Shown: positions 1 through 12,617, numbered from the stretch's first letter. The stretch: 64,000 nt of DNA from Aselliscus stoliczkanus (GCA_033961575.1 CM066729.1:96227001-96291000); one strand, 5' to 3'. Notes: generated from the sequence alone by a model not told the origin. A program made the numbers and translations.

Positions 1-119
1 AAGCCATTGTAGCTGGAAAACAAAAAGAAAGGGGGCAAAGATAAAAAGGGAAAAAAATGAATCTTCAAGATAATTTTAAGTCATAAAAAAACAGTTGTTG
101 TTTTCCCTGAACACAATGG

Positions 120-123
<4 letters not shown>

Positions 124-171
<48 letters not shown>
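124..171. repeat. (GA)n microsatellite
   Basis: About 24 uninterrupted GA units, followed by a G-rich run. It lies just upstream of the L1 5'UTR-like segment. The serine/leucine-rich frames read through it are artefacts of the dinucleotide. Confidence 0.97.
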
Positions 172-176
<5 letters not shown>

Positions 177-200
177 TGGGGGGGGAGGGACACAAGAGGG

Positions 201-1230
201 TCAAGATGGTGGTGTAGATAAAAGCTGTGCTTGCCTCGTCCCATGACCACATTAAAATCACAACTAAATTATAGATTAACCAATCTGGGGAACCATTTGA
301 AGCACAGCTGAACAGAAGTCCTATAAATAAGGATATAATGAAGAAGCCACAGTGAGACTATTATGAGGGGAAAAGATGCAAAATAGGCTGGCCCCACACT
401 TGTGTGTGTGGCAACTGAGAATTGGAAGGGATATCTCGGCAGTGGAGGTCCCCCTTAGAGGAGTGAGCAACCTCAGCCCCACACCAGGCTCACCAGCCTG
501 GAGTATCATTGCCCCTACAACATCTGGCTGTGCAAAACTGGAGAGTTTGATTGTCTAAGTGAGATGGAAGGCTGCAAGAAACCCAGACATTTTCTAAAAT
601 AGTTCAAGCACATACCCACTCTCATGGGCGCTCACCCTGGGCTCTGGAGGAGGAATGGAGATTCATGAGGTGTCAGAAGGATATAAGAACAGACTGAGTT
701 GTATGCCTTCAGGAAGAGGACTGGAAAAACAATTGCCATCTTCCCTGTGTAGAGTTCTTCTCCCAAACAGCTGGTAGGTGGAAGCTATCTTTCCTGTATT
801 CAGCATTTCCCCTACACAGCTAAATCTGAATCTGTATTGGCCTGGTGAACTACTTTCATTTCACTCTGGTGACTCCCTGGGATCATGCTCCACCCAACTC
901 ACCCACCGCAAGAGGCACAATCATCAACAAACACCTGATCTCAATTTATGTGCTATCAGAGGCAGTTTTGCAGTCAGCAGCCAGACCCACTCGCACTACA
1001 GTCTTTCTTGGACAACTGTTGGGGATCAGTGGACACTAGTTGGTCAGCAGCTGGACTAGTTGTGCTCTGAGCCTCTTACTGAGTTGCACAGGTTCAGCAC
1101 TGGTGCAAACTGAATCTAAATTACCCTGATAAACACCACTCATCCCACCCTTGTAACTCCCTGAGACCCCACCTCAACCCGGTTTGCTTACTGCATGAGG
1201 CTCTATCAGCAGCCAACCCTGTTTCGTTAG
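201..1230 (+). mobile_element. L1 5'UTR fragment (orphan promoter end)
   Basis: It starts with 'TCAAGATGGTGGTGTAGATA', the type of opening seen in L1 5'UTRs of laurasiatherian mammals. It continues through moderately GC-rich, frame-less sequence ('CCACATTAAAATCACAACTAAA', 'GCTGAACAGAAGTCCTA', 'ACACCAGGCTCACCAGCCTG') to about 1230, where the composition becomes AT-rich. No ORF1 or ORF2 follows. This is the 5' end of an L1, not the usual 5'-truncated 3' end, so the rest was deleted or interrupted. Internal decay suggests it is not recent. The right edge is approximate and the subfamily is not determined. Confidence 0.6.
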
Positions 1231-1429
1231 TGAGAAAATTTAAATCATTTTTTTTTTATCACAAAACAAATGGTGCCATAATATTTAGAAAAATGTTAAT
1301 AAAATCCAGGAGAGATTTTTTTTAAATGAGACTCAAAACTTTCTATTCACATGGAGGAAAAAAATTCTAGAAATGATCCTGAGAATTACTTTTCTTCTGT
1401 TACTATTAATATTGTCAGTCAACAATTTA

Positions 1430-1717
1430 ATGTTTATTTTTAATTAATGTACAGTGTAACTTACTTTCCTTATATGTATTCCATGAATTTTAACACATTA
1501 AGAGATTCATGTAATCGCCAGTACAGTCAGGATACAGAACAGTTGTTTCACTCCATAAAACCTCCTCTTTGCTACCCCTTTTTAGTGATAAATTCCACAT
1601 ACTTCTAATTCCTAATAAATACTGATTTGTTCTCTCTCACTTTTGTTCTCTCTTTTCAGTTATATCATATAAATTAAATCATATAGTTTGTGACTTCTTG
1701 GAAATGACTTTTTTTTT
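1430..1717 (-). mobile_element. Old L1 3' region, antisense
   Basis: The text resembles antisense 3' sequence of old mammalian L1M elements ('TACAGTCAGGATACAGAACAGTT', 'TATATCATATAAATTAAATCATATAGT'). It is broken by a SINE and resumes at about 2102, so the two parts are read as one element. Confidence 0.5.
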
Positions 1718-2101
1718 TATATTGGGTATTGGGGGAGAGGAACAGCTAAGTTGTTCTTTTGTTCTTCAGTCTAGTTGTGGGGGATGCTACTTCACTGGCC
1801 CATGTGTATTATGATCATTGTGCTCTTCCCAGCTGAGGCAGATCAGTACTGGCCATTGGACGGCTGCTCACTGCAGCTCACAGCAGCTCACATCAGCTGC
1901 CGGCCACTCACGGTAGCTCATGGTAGCCCCACTATAGCCAACGCTGTCGCCGGCAACTCAGAGAAGCCCAGCTCAAGGTGGAGCTGTTGTTCACAATCTT
2001 AGCTGTAGAGGGTGCAGTTTACTGGCACATGTGGAAATTGAACTGGTGGCCATATTGTTCGGAACTCATGCTCTTGCCAACTGAGCCACTCAGCTGACCG
2101 C
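1718..2101 (-). mobile_element. Composite tRNA-derived SINE (VES-like), antisense
   Basis: The right end reads 'GCTCTTGCCAACTGAGCCACTCAGCTGACC', the reverse complement of a tRNA-like SINE head (GGTCAGCTGAGTGGCTCAGTTGGCAAGAGC). The left end is T-rich. At about 380 bp it is longer than a single VES unit. It contains extra CAGCTCA-rich internal sequence and a second 'GGCCCATGTG' motif near 1797, like the longer composite copy near 48.7-49.1 kb. It interrupts the old minus-strand L1. Confidence 0.75.
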
Positions 2102-3300
2102 TACTTCTTTTCTTTATGATAGTGATTTTGAAATCCACCCAACTAATATGAATCAATGACCCATTCCCTTTCACAACAGAGTAGTAGTCTATTATATAGA
2201 TGTAGCAAAGTTTGTATCACCCACTAGGACAACTGGGTCTTTCTAGTTGTTGGTAACTATGAATAGAACTATTATAAGCATTTGTGTAGTGGCTTTTATA
2301 TAATCATAAATTTTCACATCTCTTCAGTAAGTTCCAAGGAGTGAGTTCCTGGGTAAGTGTGTATTTAAGTGTATAACAAACTGCCAAACATTCTTCCAGT
2401 TTGCAATCCACCAGAATTGCGTGAAAAATTCAGTTGCTCTGTAGCCTTGTCAGCACTTGGCACTTTAAATATTTTTCACTATATTCATTCTAGTAGGTGT
2501 GTAGTGATATCTCATTGTAGTTTTAATTTACATTCTTTATTGACTAATGGTGTGTCAATTTATATTTTTATATTAGCTAATTATGTATTTTTTTGCCTTC
2601 CATATATTCTATTGAGTAAAGTGCTTCTTTAATTGTTTTGCCCATTTTATTAAAATGTATGTTTTCTTATCATGTTATAATTTGTCACATATTAATAGAA
2701 AAGAGACCTTTGTCAGATATTAATTGCAAATATTTTCTCTCAATGTTGATGAATTTCTAAATAGATGAAGGTGTTCCTACTATTATTCTGATATTGACTT
2801 TAGCTTCATTATGATCAAAGAATATCCTTTGATTTTAATTATTTTAAATTAATCAAGGTTTGTTTCTTTCTTTCTGTGACCTCAAGTTTTGTTTTATATT
2901 CACTGAATAAGGTCTACCTTAGAGAATGTTATGTATGCATTTGAAAAGAATGTGTATTCTATTTTTATTGAGTAGAGTGTTTCATATATATGAACAAAGT
3001 CCAATGGTTAATGTTTTTCATAACTTTTTCCCTATTCTTGTTGATTTTCTGTCTATTAGGTTTATTGATTAAAAGAGGAGTGTTGAAGTCTCTACAGTGG
3101 GTTTATTTATTTCTTCTTTCTATTTTTGCTTTTTGTATTTTAGAATTATTTTTTTTCAGTGAATAAACATTTAGAATTACTGTGCCTTCTTGGTAAATTG
3201 ACCCTTTTATCATTATTCAGTTATCCCCTTTTCTCCTTATAATCTACTTTTATCTTATCTTTCTTTGTCTGACATTAATATAGCGATATAGCCTCCTTGG

Positions 3301-3345
<45 letters not shown>

Positions 3346-4430
3346 ATGCACGTTTGCTAAATTTCTTCTTATCCTTTTACATTTTTCCTACCTACAGATA
3401 ACATTTGAAGTGAGTTTTCTTAAATAACATTTAGTTGCAGTATGATTTTTTTGATCCATTTTGATAATTCCTCATTTTTAATTCATATGTTTAAGTGCAT
3501 GTACATTACATTTAGTGTAATTATTAATGTTTTATGTATACCTTTATATTTTTCACTTCTGATTTTTTTTCTCTTTTTCATTTCTCTTTGTCTTTTTCTT
3601 ACTATCTTCTGGGTATACAAACATTTTTAGTATTTAGTTTTAATGAATACATTCTGGTTTTCACTATGTCTTTTTGTATAAATTTTTATATAGTGTTTGA
3701 ATTTTGTAGTGATCTATTGCAATGTACATACTTAATTTACCTCTGTCTACTTAGAACTAACATTTTGATGCTGGATGTGGAATGTAGAAACATTACCAAC
3801 ATATAGGTCTCTTCACACCACTTTATTTATACCGCAATTGCTTTGTGTATTACATCATTATATGTTGAAAACCCCATCAAATATTGTTTTAATTTTATTT
3901 TCAACCAACAGGCATGCTTTAAAGAGCTCAAGAGGAAAGGAAAACTATATCAGATTTAGCCAGATATGTACCATTTCTTGGCTCTTTCTTCATTTTTGGG
4001 TTTTTAAGTTTCCTTCTGGTTTTTCCTTCATTTTGATTTTTTTTTTTCCCCAGCAATTCCTTTAGAACAAGTCTGCTAGCATAATAATATCTTACTTTTT
4101 CTTCCTTATTCTTTCATGTAATTTTATTCCTGAAGGGCATTTTGGCCAAATGTAGCGTTCTGGGTAAATATTATTTTCCTTTTGATATATTAAAATGTTG
4201 CTTTATGCCTTTTTGGCTTTCCTGAGTTTTGATGAAAAATGCATAGTCATTCAAATAATCATTCCACTGGATGTAGTGTATTGTGGTTCTGTAGCCAGCA
4301 TGATTTTACTTTGTCTTTAATTTTCATTTTTTTTATTATGACGTTTCTGGATGTGGATTTCTACAGCAAATCTTGTGTGGGGTTTTCTGTCTTCCTGAAT
4401 CTTTAATTAATGTGGTGTGGTTTATTCATT
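2102..4430 (-). mobile_element. Old L1 (L1M-type), antisense, decayed
   Basis: On the plus strand this reads as antisense L1: 'CTAGTAGGTGTGTAGTGATATCTCATTGTAGTTTTAATTT', later 'GAAAAGAATGTGTATTCT', 'TTGATTTTCTGTCTATTAGG', 'GACATTAATATAGCGATATAGCC' and 'TTTGAAGTGAGTTTTCTTAAA'. All are characteristic of old mammalian L1. No frame of useful length survives. A (TG)n tract sits inside it, and a compound (TC)n(TA)n tract follows its right-hand edge. The right edge is approximate. Confidence 0.7.
3305..3344. repeat. (TG)n microsatellite
   Basis: About 20 TG units within the old L1, ending in TGCATGCACG. Alternating purine-pyrimidine sequence. Confidence 0.97.
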
Positions 4431-4436
4431 TAAAAA

Positions 4437-4438
<2 letters not shown>

Positions 4439-4519
<81 letters not shown>
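4439..4519. repeat. Compound (TC)n(TA)n microsatellite
   Basis: About 22 TC units run directly into about 18 TA units with no spacer. Confidence 0.97.
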
Positions 4520-4523
<4 letters not shown>

Positions 4524-6459
4524 CTCAGATGTATACTCAAATTTGAGAAGCTTTTATATATATATACACAATGTAAACATATATATATACTCATACATGC
4601 TTATATTCATATGACTGCAAGTTGGTAAAATAATAGAGATACTGGAATCTCATCATTGTTTTACATTATGGTCTGTTTATCTAATGGACAGTTATATTTT
4701 GGTGAATTACAAAATAAAGACATTTATAATTAATAATTGTTTATTTATACCATAATATATATAATATAATATATAGATATCTTTATTCTAGAAATATTAC
4801 TAATTATGTCATAAACATGATTTTTACATATAAATTCTATTGAAAATAATGTCAAATGAGATAAACGTTCTTGAGTTATTATAGTTCTTTGATTTTAAAA
4901 GTTAAATTTATTTTAGCAAAGCTTCTATAAAGAAAATAGCAATGGGCAATAATAAAAATACCTTTAAACAATACTGAGATTGAGAAATAAATCATATTAC
5001 ATAAATTAGGCCAAACATCATAATGTAATGATCTCATAACATGTGAATAGGTATAGTGATCCCAAACGATATTGCAAAAATTTTAGTTTTTGTTACTTTT
5101 ATGAATGCCACTAAATTTCTCATGATGTGCAATTGTCTGCTTTCTCTGTGATGTAAAAGATTTATGTATAAAATGCACACAATTTTAGTGTATTTTCATA
5201 ATATTTTATAATACTATACATATGGTCTGTTAATATCTATGTTAATGATAATTGATAATTCAGAACTCTAACTAAAGTATCAAGCTATTCAAAGATAATT
5301 ATATAAAAAAAAGAAGTCATCCATGACCTTATTGCTAAGACTATAGTTCCCTTTTCTCAGGTTTTGTCTACTTTATAAACTTGTCAAGTATGAAAGAACA
5401 AAGAATGAATTACAAACTTTTCGCTAAATACAAGAAAGAGGTACCTGAGCTCTGTGCATTTAATATTTCATCTATGAAACCCTGTTCAAAACAGATAAAG
5501 CAAGTGAAATTAAATTTTCTATGAGCCCAACCCTCTCAATCTCTGACAGTCCTCATTTCCCAACGAAGACAAATGAAGGAGCAGAAATTGTAACATGACA
5601 TTGATCATTCTATCTCTGTCAACTGCTAACAAAATCATTTACTTAGAATAGTTTTTTCAAAAATATCATTTTTTATCCCTTTTATCTTACCTATTAATAC
5701 CTAGCTGCAATAATGTTTCCTGATATTTAAGGTATATATCAGGTAGAAAGTGCATTTTTATTTTAATTAGATTTTAAATATTATTTTCAAAATATTTTCC
5801 CCACAGAATAAAATTTGATTAATCTTATGAATATTATTAGTATCCAGTTTTTACTTAAATGGTTACTTATAATTCTTATATTATCCTAAGATATAAAATG
5901 ACCTTACTATTTTATAGCTAGCATTTATAATAATTAGGGCTAAAAAACTGTAGGAAATAAAATTTCTACATAAAATGTTCTTGGGACTAAACATATAATT
6001 CATTTTCCATATTTTATTTAAAATCATTACAATAAAAAGAAATGTCGATTTCTTTTCACTCTAATGTGAAAAACTTTTCAATCTAATGATTTTGAATTTT
6101 CTTAATAGTGTTTAATTCTTTTTCATGCATACATATATTTCATCCCTGTGAAAATCGATTTATCTTTCATTATTCTTAAATCATTACTAATGTTATAATA
6201 TTTTGTCATAACTAGTTTGCCTCTTATTTTTTCTTTAAGAAACATGTTATGATATTTATGCTATTTCTCAGTAATATAATTTTGGGAGCATTTTTTCAAG
6301 TTCCAAAAAAAACTCTACTGGTATTTTATTTTAAGTTCATATAAACTATAAAATAATTCAAACATGCTTTAGTATGCCACAGTATGATACATTTATTCAT
6401 TTATTATCATATTTTAAATACTGATATTTTATTGTATTAAATATTCAAAAGAAGTCTGT
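4520..6459. other. AT-rich DNA, nothing assigned
   Basis: Very AT-rich sequence with short TA runs near 4556-4590 and 4756-4778. I recognise no repeat family, RNA gene or credible coding frame. Confidence 0.5.
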
Positions 6460-6950
6460 TGAAAATAGAAGGCATGCAGGACGGCAGAGCTTGCTTCAGG
6501 CCAGGAGCACTTCCTTCACAGCTGTGTAGGGCACATAGCCTTGTCTGAGATTCTGTTTCCCTCTTCAGAGCTTGATGTGTACTTTATTCTGGTGAAGGTG
6601 GGTACATCGTATGGCACCTAGCTAATCCCATTGCTTTATCTATTCCCGGAGAGGAGTAAATAGGGTTCTATGGTGACCACTGGGAACAACACTATTGAAA
6701 CAAATCTTGCTCTGTCTCTTTTCTATGTGAATACAATGTTGTTCCACCCAGTGTCTGCATGAGTTATGCCTTTCCTCATGACTTCACACCTGTAGTTCAT
6801 GCAATAGGTTGATATCTCTGGTCTGCTGCCCCTGGAGGCAGGCAGTGTTATGTGCTTTACTTTTCTCCTCTCCTGGGGATGGGAATAGGTGTCTCTTGCT
6901 AGACAAAGCCTGTACAGCAGCTACTAAACCTATTTTACAGATGAAGAAAG
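6460..6950. other. GC-richer block, unidentified
   Basis: A block clearly richer in GC than its surroundings, with runs such as 'GGACGGCAGAGCTTGCTTCAGG' and 'CTGCCCCTGGAGGCAGGCAGTG'. It ends near 'CCTATTTTACAGATGAAGAAAG', which matches the MIR core motif. It may be an old LTR or MIR-containing dispersed repeat. No sustained open frame was seen. I could not name it. Confidence 0.35.
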
Positions 6951-6959
6951 AATTGCATT

Positions 6960-8190
6960 AAAAACGGTTAATAATTATCCATTATCAAAAACTATTAAAA
7001 AGTAATTTTGGCTTCAATCCATTACTTTTTGACTCCAAACCTTCTACTTACAGTTACCATGTTTCACTTTTTTTTCTCCAAAAATTACAAATATATTCTA
7101 TTTATTGAACTTTTCCATAATGCTGTTATGGCTACTGTATATATAGAACCTATATATTTTTTTCATTACAGCATGCCAACTTATAAGGCATCAGCAAATG
7201 GTATATCAAGGGTAATAGACACACATTTGACTGGGAGAAACCCAAAAGCAGCAATTAATACTTAAATTTTCTGAACAACTTATTAAGCATTGGAATTTTG
7301 ATAGTAGCATAGAAGAGCCTTGATTGGGTTACACTTGAAATAAGATCATTTAAATTAGTTCAGACAAATTGCTCCTGTCTTATACAAAATTACTAATACC
7401 CAATCTAAGGAGAGTGATTTATATAAATAACAGTTTAAAAGAGAATTAAATATGAACAGTGAGACAAAATGAAAGTCTAGAATTGTTCACATCATTTGCA
7501 AAAAGATAAAGGTCAAAAAGAGTATTCTTGAAAGGACATTAAAATTTCCACAGTAATGTGTTCCAATCCATAAATTATAATTTCACAACAATACCATAAT
7601 AAAATAATATGATTCATCAATCAGAATAGAGATTTTAGAATTAACTATTCATAATTTTTAAAAATTCAAATGGGATTTGGTGTAGACCTTTATTTCGAAT
7701 TCATTATCAGTATATTCAAAGAAAGGATACATAACCATTCTCTAATTAAGATGACATTACTCAAAAATAATAACATTTCAAGCGTAGATAACACACACAG
7801 CCAAAAAAAAGGAATCTATAAGGTACCTTGCATACCATGTCATAAGAAAGCTACTACATGAGCAAGAATTATTTCTTATATTCACATTTAATATCAAATT
7901 ATGGTAGATAATTAATATTTTGTTTTAAAACAAGTCTTGGTTTCCAATAATAGTTGAGCTAACAAGTACCATGGTGGACCCTTACTTGGTACTCCATGTC
8001 ATAATATACCTACTTAAGAGCAGAAAATTATTTTTTAATGTATACAAATTCAGTAAGTGTAATAATAAAGCAAAGCAACTAATATTTTATTCAGAATTGA
8101 GCATCTACTCTGTGTCAGTTGGCATCTTACAACATTAATTTAATTCAGTGAAATGTCGATATTGAGACAAAAATCAAAGTCATTATGTAT
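6960..8190. other. AT-rich DNA, no gene; possible short MIR piece near its end
   Basis: Mostly unassigned. At about 8095-8150, 'TTGAGCATCTACTCTGTGTCAG...CATCTTACAACATTAATTTAAT' resembles the antisense MIR motif 'TTGAGCACCTACTATGTGCCAG'. The match is short and diverged. Confidence 0.35.
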
Positions 8191-8194
8191 AAGG

Positions 8195-8345
8195 AATAAG
8201 AGCAAGTCTTCACTGTAAGACAGACTTAGATTTTGTCACTACCTGTGTAATTTTCCTCCAGTTAACATCTCTATGATCTTATCTATTCATCTTTGAAATA
8301 GTAATGGTAATACTAATATTAATAATAATAGCAATGATAATAATA
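8195..8345 (+). mobile_element. MIR SINE, diverged
   Basis: The order of motifs follows the MIR core: 'ACTACCTGTGTAATTTTCCTCC', 'TTATCTATTCATCTTTGAAATAGTAATGGTAATACTAAT', matching the consensus stretch GTGTGACCTTGGGCAAGTTAC...CTCATCTGTAAAATGGGGATAATAATA. Strongly diverged, as expected for a mammal-wide fossil. Confidence 0.55.
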
Positions 8346-10685
8346 CATGTTCAATAGGCTTGTTAAAAAAAAACACACCAATAAATAGTGAATGACACAG
8401 ATAGCTTAGCAGATTAGAATTGTTCATTAACTATAGGTTGTTAATTTAATAAAACTTGTTTGGGAGCATTAAGTAAACATAGCTTCAATTATTGACAATT
8501 ATTCAATTCATTTGTAAATAAGATCTTTTAAAAAATATATACAAGAAGAAAAAAAGTCCCAACAATGTTCTTTAGTCCACATTGAATACAGTGTCTGTAT
8601 TTAGTATTTATTGAAGATCTTTATTTGAAAAATCTTCTGTGGGTATAAAGTTCTGAGACTAGATTCAAATCATAAAATTCATGGCCTTGAAAAAAAGGCT
8701 GTCACTTAGGATTCTTTGACCAGTCTGATCTTTATTCTTCAGCTAGCTTTTAAGTAGAGAAGTTATAAACCAATTACTTTTGGTGGAAATGCTAGATTGC
8801 AGGTTAAGGGAGGGACCTCAAAGAATGGGCTGTTAATTTTGGCAAAGGATAAATTGTTACCCTATTTGGCCCTGGGCATTAGTCATGCAAATGTATATAG
8901 CGATAGATCAGGAATACATTCATGTTGGATAATTGGAGGATAATATGTAGGCTATCTAAGGGTTTTACTGGTATCTGACAGTAGATAATTGTAAAAATTC
9001 CAAATCATGAAATTTCACTGCCATTTTCCAATCCCTTTTCTCTTTTGTTCCCTTCTAAATTACAAAGTCAATAACAGGAAATTTAAATAATTGGTATTTC
9101 CACATTATAATTTGGTCTGAGAAACATGGGTTAGAAATTCATGTATTACTATGTTTAAAAACAGCATTTCTAAAAAGAGAAAAAAAAATGTTATCTATCA
9201 AAACCTAGTTGGAGGAAATTCACATCAGGAGTATAGAGTTCTATTTTGTTCAAAACTTTATTTCGTATATTAGATCAAGAAATGTTAAATTACCTCTAGG
9301 TATTTATAACACATTACTTGGGATTACTTTTCTTTAGTTTACAGATATAAAGCAAATAATAAAGTTTGTGAAAAGTACTCATATGCATAAAATAAACAAT
9401 ACAGCCACATCCATATTGGCATTAATAAACCTTTACACAAACTTGCCTCCACAGTGAAAGAATGCAATTTCAATCTTTATGTTATCCATAGTGTCACACC
9501 ATACTACTTCAATTCACCAAGCAATATATCAATTTCATCTTTTAGTTTACTTGAATAGCCATATTCTAAAATACAGAACTTTTTCCCTACATACCAATTA
9601 CCTGATTTTCTTCCTTTAATTTATTATACTGTGACTTGTTTCAAATTGAAATGGATAAAGTACCACTCTCTTCAAATAACTATTGCCTTTTACCTAATGA
9701 TCCAATAAATTAATGCTTGTGTCATGGGTGTGTATACTGCTTTTCCAAACTCAGTTAAAAGTTGCCAATGCTTTTATGGAGAGGCAATATTTTCTCTTGT
9801 TCTAAATTTCTCATAGGATCAGCAGTTAATATAGTATTTTCTGTAACAATTAATTTAAAGTGCCAGAGATTTGTTTCTCCGTATGTTCATTTTTTTTATT
9901 ACGTAATGCCTTAAAGGAGCATTTTAATATGGTAAGTGCACTACCTGCATGACCAAACTTCACTTATTAAATGATGAGTGGCTTTCGGCCATTACATTTT
10001 CATGCAAAATGATGGTTGTATAAGCCTTATGAAGTACAGAAAATATATTTATCTCTGTAGGTCAATACTGAAAGACAAATACCAAAAATAAAAATGTTGC
10101 ATTGCTATACAAAAAACAAAAACATTAAAACTCATATATAATAAAGAGTTATAAAACCTATAGAAAATTAAGTGGCATCATTGATGAAGCTAAAGGTTCA
10201 GCAAAACACATTTAATATCTCTGAAATAAGAGTTTACATAACATGGCATTTATTTGCCAATTAATATTTTATCTGAATTTGAGATTCTTGTTAAAACCAA
10301 AGCACGGGTAATAGTCACTTCACTAAAATACATGAGACTAATTTTAAAATCTAGGCTGACCTGCAAGTTTCGCAAAGGCTTTCAAAATATCTACACAGTA
10401 TCTCGTGAAAATTCCAACAGAGGGAGGCAAATTCTTATGCAGAGCAACTCTAAATGTCTTCTACTTGTGGACGTGATACAGTTATTGCCGCCATACTCAC
10501 TTCTCTGTATGAGAAGCAAGAGAACTGGAAAAATAGACTTTCAAAAACCCAACTTATTTCTGTCTTCGAACAATAGGCAAAATATGATTATAATCCTTCA
10601 TAGAAATGGATCCACTTATGATCCCTGGTGCACCCTACAATTTCCCTGGTTTTGTGCCAGGAGGTAGTTTCTAGGTAATAATGCA
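8346..10685. other. AT-rich DNA, nothing assigned
   Basis: No recognisable repeat or RNA. A 137-codon plus-strand frame at 10254-10667 has no recognisable domain or protein-like composition; I treat it as chance. Confidence 0.45.
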
Positions 10686-11142
10686 GGAGGTAATAATAAC
10701 AGCCTTATTGAACTAAGGGAAAAATTGGAGGGCGAGAAAGCAGACACACCTGTCGTTTGCTAGGTAGAGTACCAAAGGGGAGGAAGATATAGAGAAAACA
10801 CATTTTCAAAAAGTGGGTGGGCTTGCCCTTGGAACTATTGTCCAACAATGAGCTGCAGGTGAGTAAGATACAATCCCATTAGGACAGGCAAGGAAAGACT
10901 TTAGAGATGAAAGTTGAACAATTCTCAGAGCCCATACTGGTTGGAAGTCACCCTAGTGCTGCCTAGTCAGGGTGGAGAACCCTTACAGAAACCTGAAAAA
11001 TTCAGTGGCTATATGATAAGGGCCATGCCTTAGTAAACTTGAGTTATTCCTACAGTAAAACCTGTTTTTAGCTCACAAAAACCGAGCTTAAAATGGGTCT
11101 CAAAAGGATTCAGACAAATGCAAGTATCATAACAGCCTAACT

Positions 11143-11171
11143 AAAGAAAAGAAAAGAAAAAGAAAAGAAAA
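11143..11171. repeat. (AAAAG)n short tandem repeat
   Basis: Five to six imperfect AAAAG units at the left side of the inserted composite segment; possibly the remains of an A-rich tail. Confidence 0.8.
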
Positions 11172-11810
11172 TACAAAAACTCCTATATTCTTTAAGGGAC
11201 ACAATAATACCTAGAACCCAAGAATGCCAAATTTACAGGGCTCAATAACTTCTACATATCTGGAAGTTCTACCTTAGCTATGAATGTAGGAAGTTGCAAG
11301 GCAAGGCCACTTTCACCCTAATAATAAAAGGAATATAGACAATATGTAAAATGATATGTTTTGAACCCATGAAAGACACTGAGGTTGTAAGACAAGGGCT
11401 GGACTGGATTCCAGTTAGTAATGAGCCACTCTGAGGATGGAACACATGAACTGTTTCAACTTTCCAGATCATAAAAGGAGGTGGCATAAAAAGAAAACAC
11501 CTGAAAATTCATTGAGGTTTTTAAGGCCAAGTATGAACTAGTGAGAATTGCACCTACAAGAGCAGCCCTCCACCACTCACTAGCCGTTTTCAATGGGCCT
11601 CCAGTAAGTGCCCATGAGAAAGGTTAGGGGGAAATCCACCAGCATCATGGGCCTTAGATAGGAAGCACAACCTGACTGGTGTTGGGGGATGAGCACTATT
11701 GACCTGACCCTGCTTTGTCCCAAGGAGGCGCAAGTGCTTGGAGAGCAACTTGGTCTGTGGAGCAGCAGATGGGAAAGACCTGTTGAAAACTGAACGTAGA
11801 TCAAAAATAT

Positions 11811-11899
11811 TGAGGACTCCCCTCCAAACACTAATGAGTTTCTGAGATCAGACAAGATTGGGCGAAATTGGGTGCATTCAGGGTGGTATGGCCATAGAC
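11811..11899 (-). pseudogene. 5S rRNA-like segment (5S-derived retroposon or pseudogene)
   Basis: The minus strand from 11899 begins 'GTCTATGGCCATACCACCCT', which differs from the 5' end of vertebrate 5S rRNA at one base. It continues 'GAATGCACCCAATTTCGCCC', then 'TTGTCTGATCTCAGAAACTC', then a GTTTGGAGGGGAGTCC stretch corresponding to the 5S C-box TTGGATGGGAGACC. An extra copy of about 11 bases lies in the CGCCCGATCTCG part. The A-box part (AAGCAGGGTCGGGCCTGG) is missing here. A similar piece (minus AAAGCAGGGTCAGGTCAATAGTGCTC) occurs at 11692-11717. Damaged internal promoter boxes mean no function is expected. 5S-derived SINEs are known in fruit bats, so this may be a SINE relative rather than a plain pseudogene. 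Confidence 0.75.
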
Positions 11900-11962
11900 G
11901 TGAAATCTATGTAATTTTACTAACCATTGTCACCCCAATAAATTTTAAATAAAAAAAATAAT
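11900..11962 (+). mobile_element. L1 3' tail joined to the 5S-like segment
   Basis: 'GTGAAATCTATGTAATTTTACTAACCATTGTCACCCCAATAAATTTTAAATAAAAAAAATAATAAT' is the terminal 3'UTR of a bat-type L1 with an A-rich tail. It matches the end of the L1 at 56988 and the antisense L1 end at 49176. Only about 60 bp are present. They abut the start of the 5S-like segment in the opposite orientation. Confidence 0.75.
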
Positions 11963-12617
11963 AATAATACTGATGGAAACCATCTGCACTTTAGATCTCA
12001 TAGTGAAGACAAGTTAGTGGTTGTCAAATGAATGAAGGGATTAAAAGCCTGTGACACACAGAATGTAGTCATAACAACAATAAAACTCAAACCGAGATCA
12101 ATTACAGTCCACATTGATTTAAACACCCTAGAGACCTATATAAAAAGGCACACCCATATGAAAGCATACATTTTATTTAGCTCAATGTCTGTTGTTCTTT
12201 TGCACATATCATTAAAAATCCATGAAACACACAAAATAAGAATAATAAACTACCCATTATGAAGAGATAAAATAGTCAACATAATCAGGAACATGTAAGC
12301 CCAGATGTTGGAACTATCAAATATGATCTTCAAAGAAATGATAATTAATGTTAAAGGAAAGAGTGAATAAAAGGGGATAATATGAATAGACAAATGAGAA
12401 ATTTCATTTGAGTAAAATAAGCTAACAAAATATCAAAGTAAAATGCTGAAAATTGAAAACATGATATCAGAAATGAAAAATTCTTATAATGGAGTTATCA
12501 ACAAACTGGATGCACCTGAGCAAAGAATGAGTCAACGTGGGGATAGATCAATAGAAGTTATACAAACTGATCTACAATGAGAAAAGCAGAGAGAAAACAA
12601 CTGAACAAATAAATTTT

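Noticed and set aside
4417..4614. Frame of Ser/Leu and Tyr/Ile repeats
   Set aside because: Produced by the (TC)n(TA)n microsatellite.
10254..10667. 137-codon plus-strand frame
   Set aside because: No recognisable motif, biased towards AT-rich codons, no splice or promoter context; consistent with chance in AT-rich DNA.
11811..11899. Functional 5S rRNA gene
   Set aside because: A-box region missing, C-box degenerate, internal duplication; only a derived copy.
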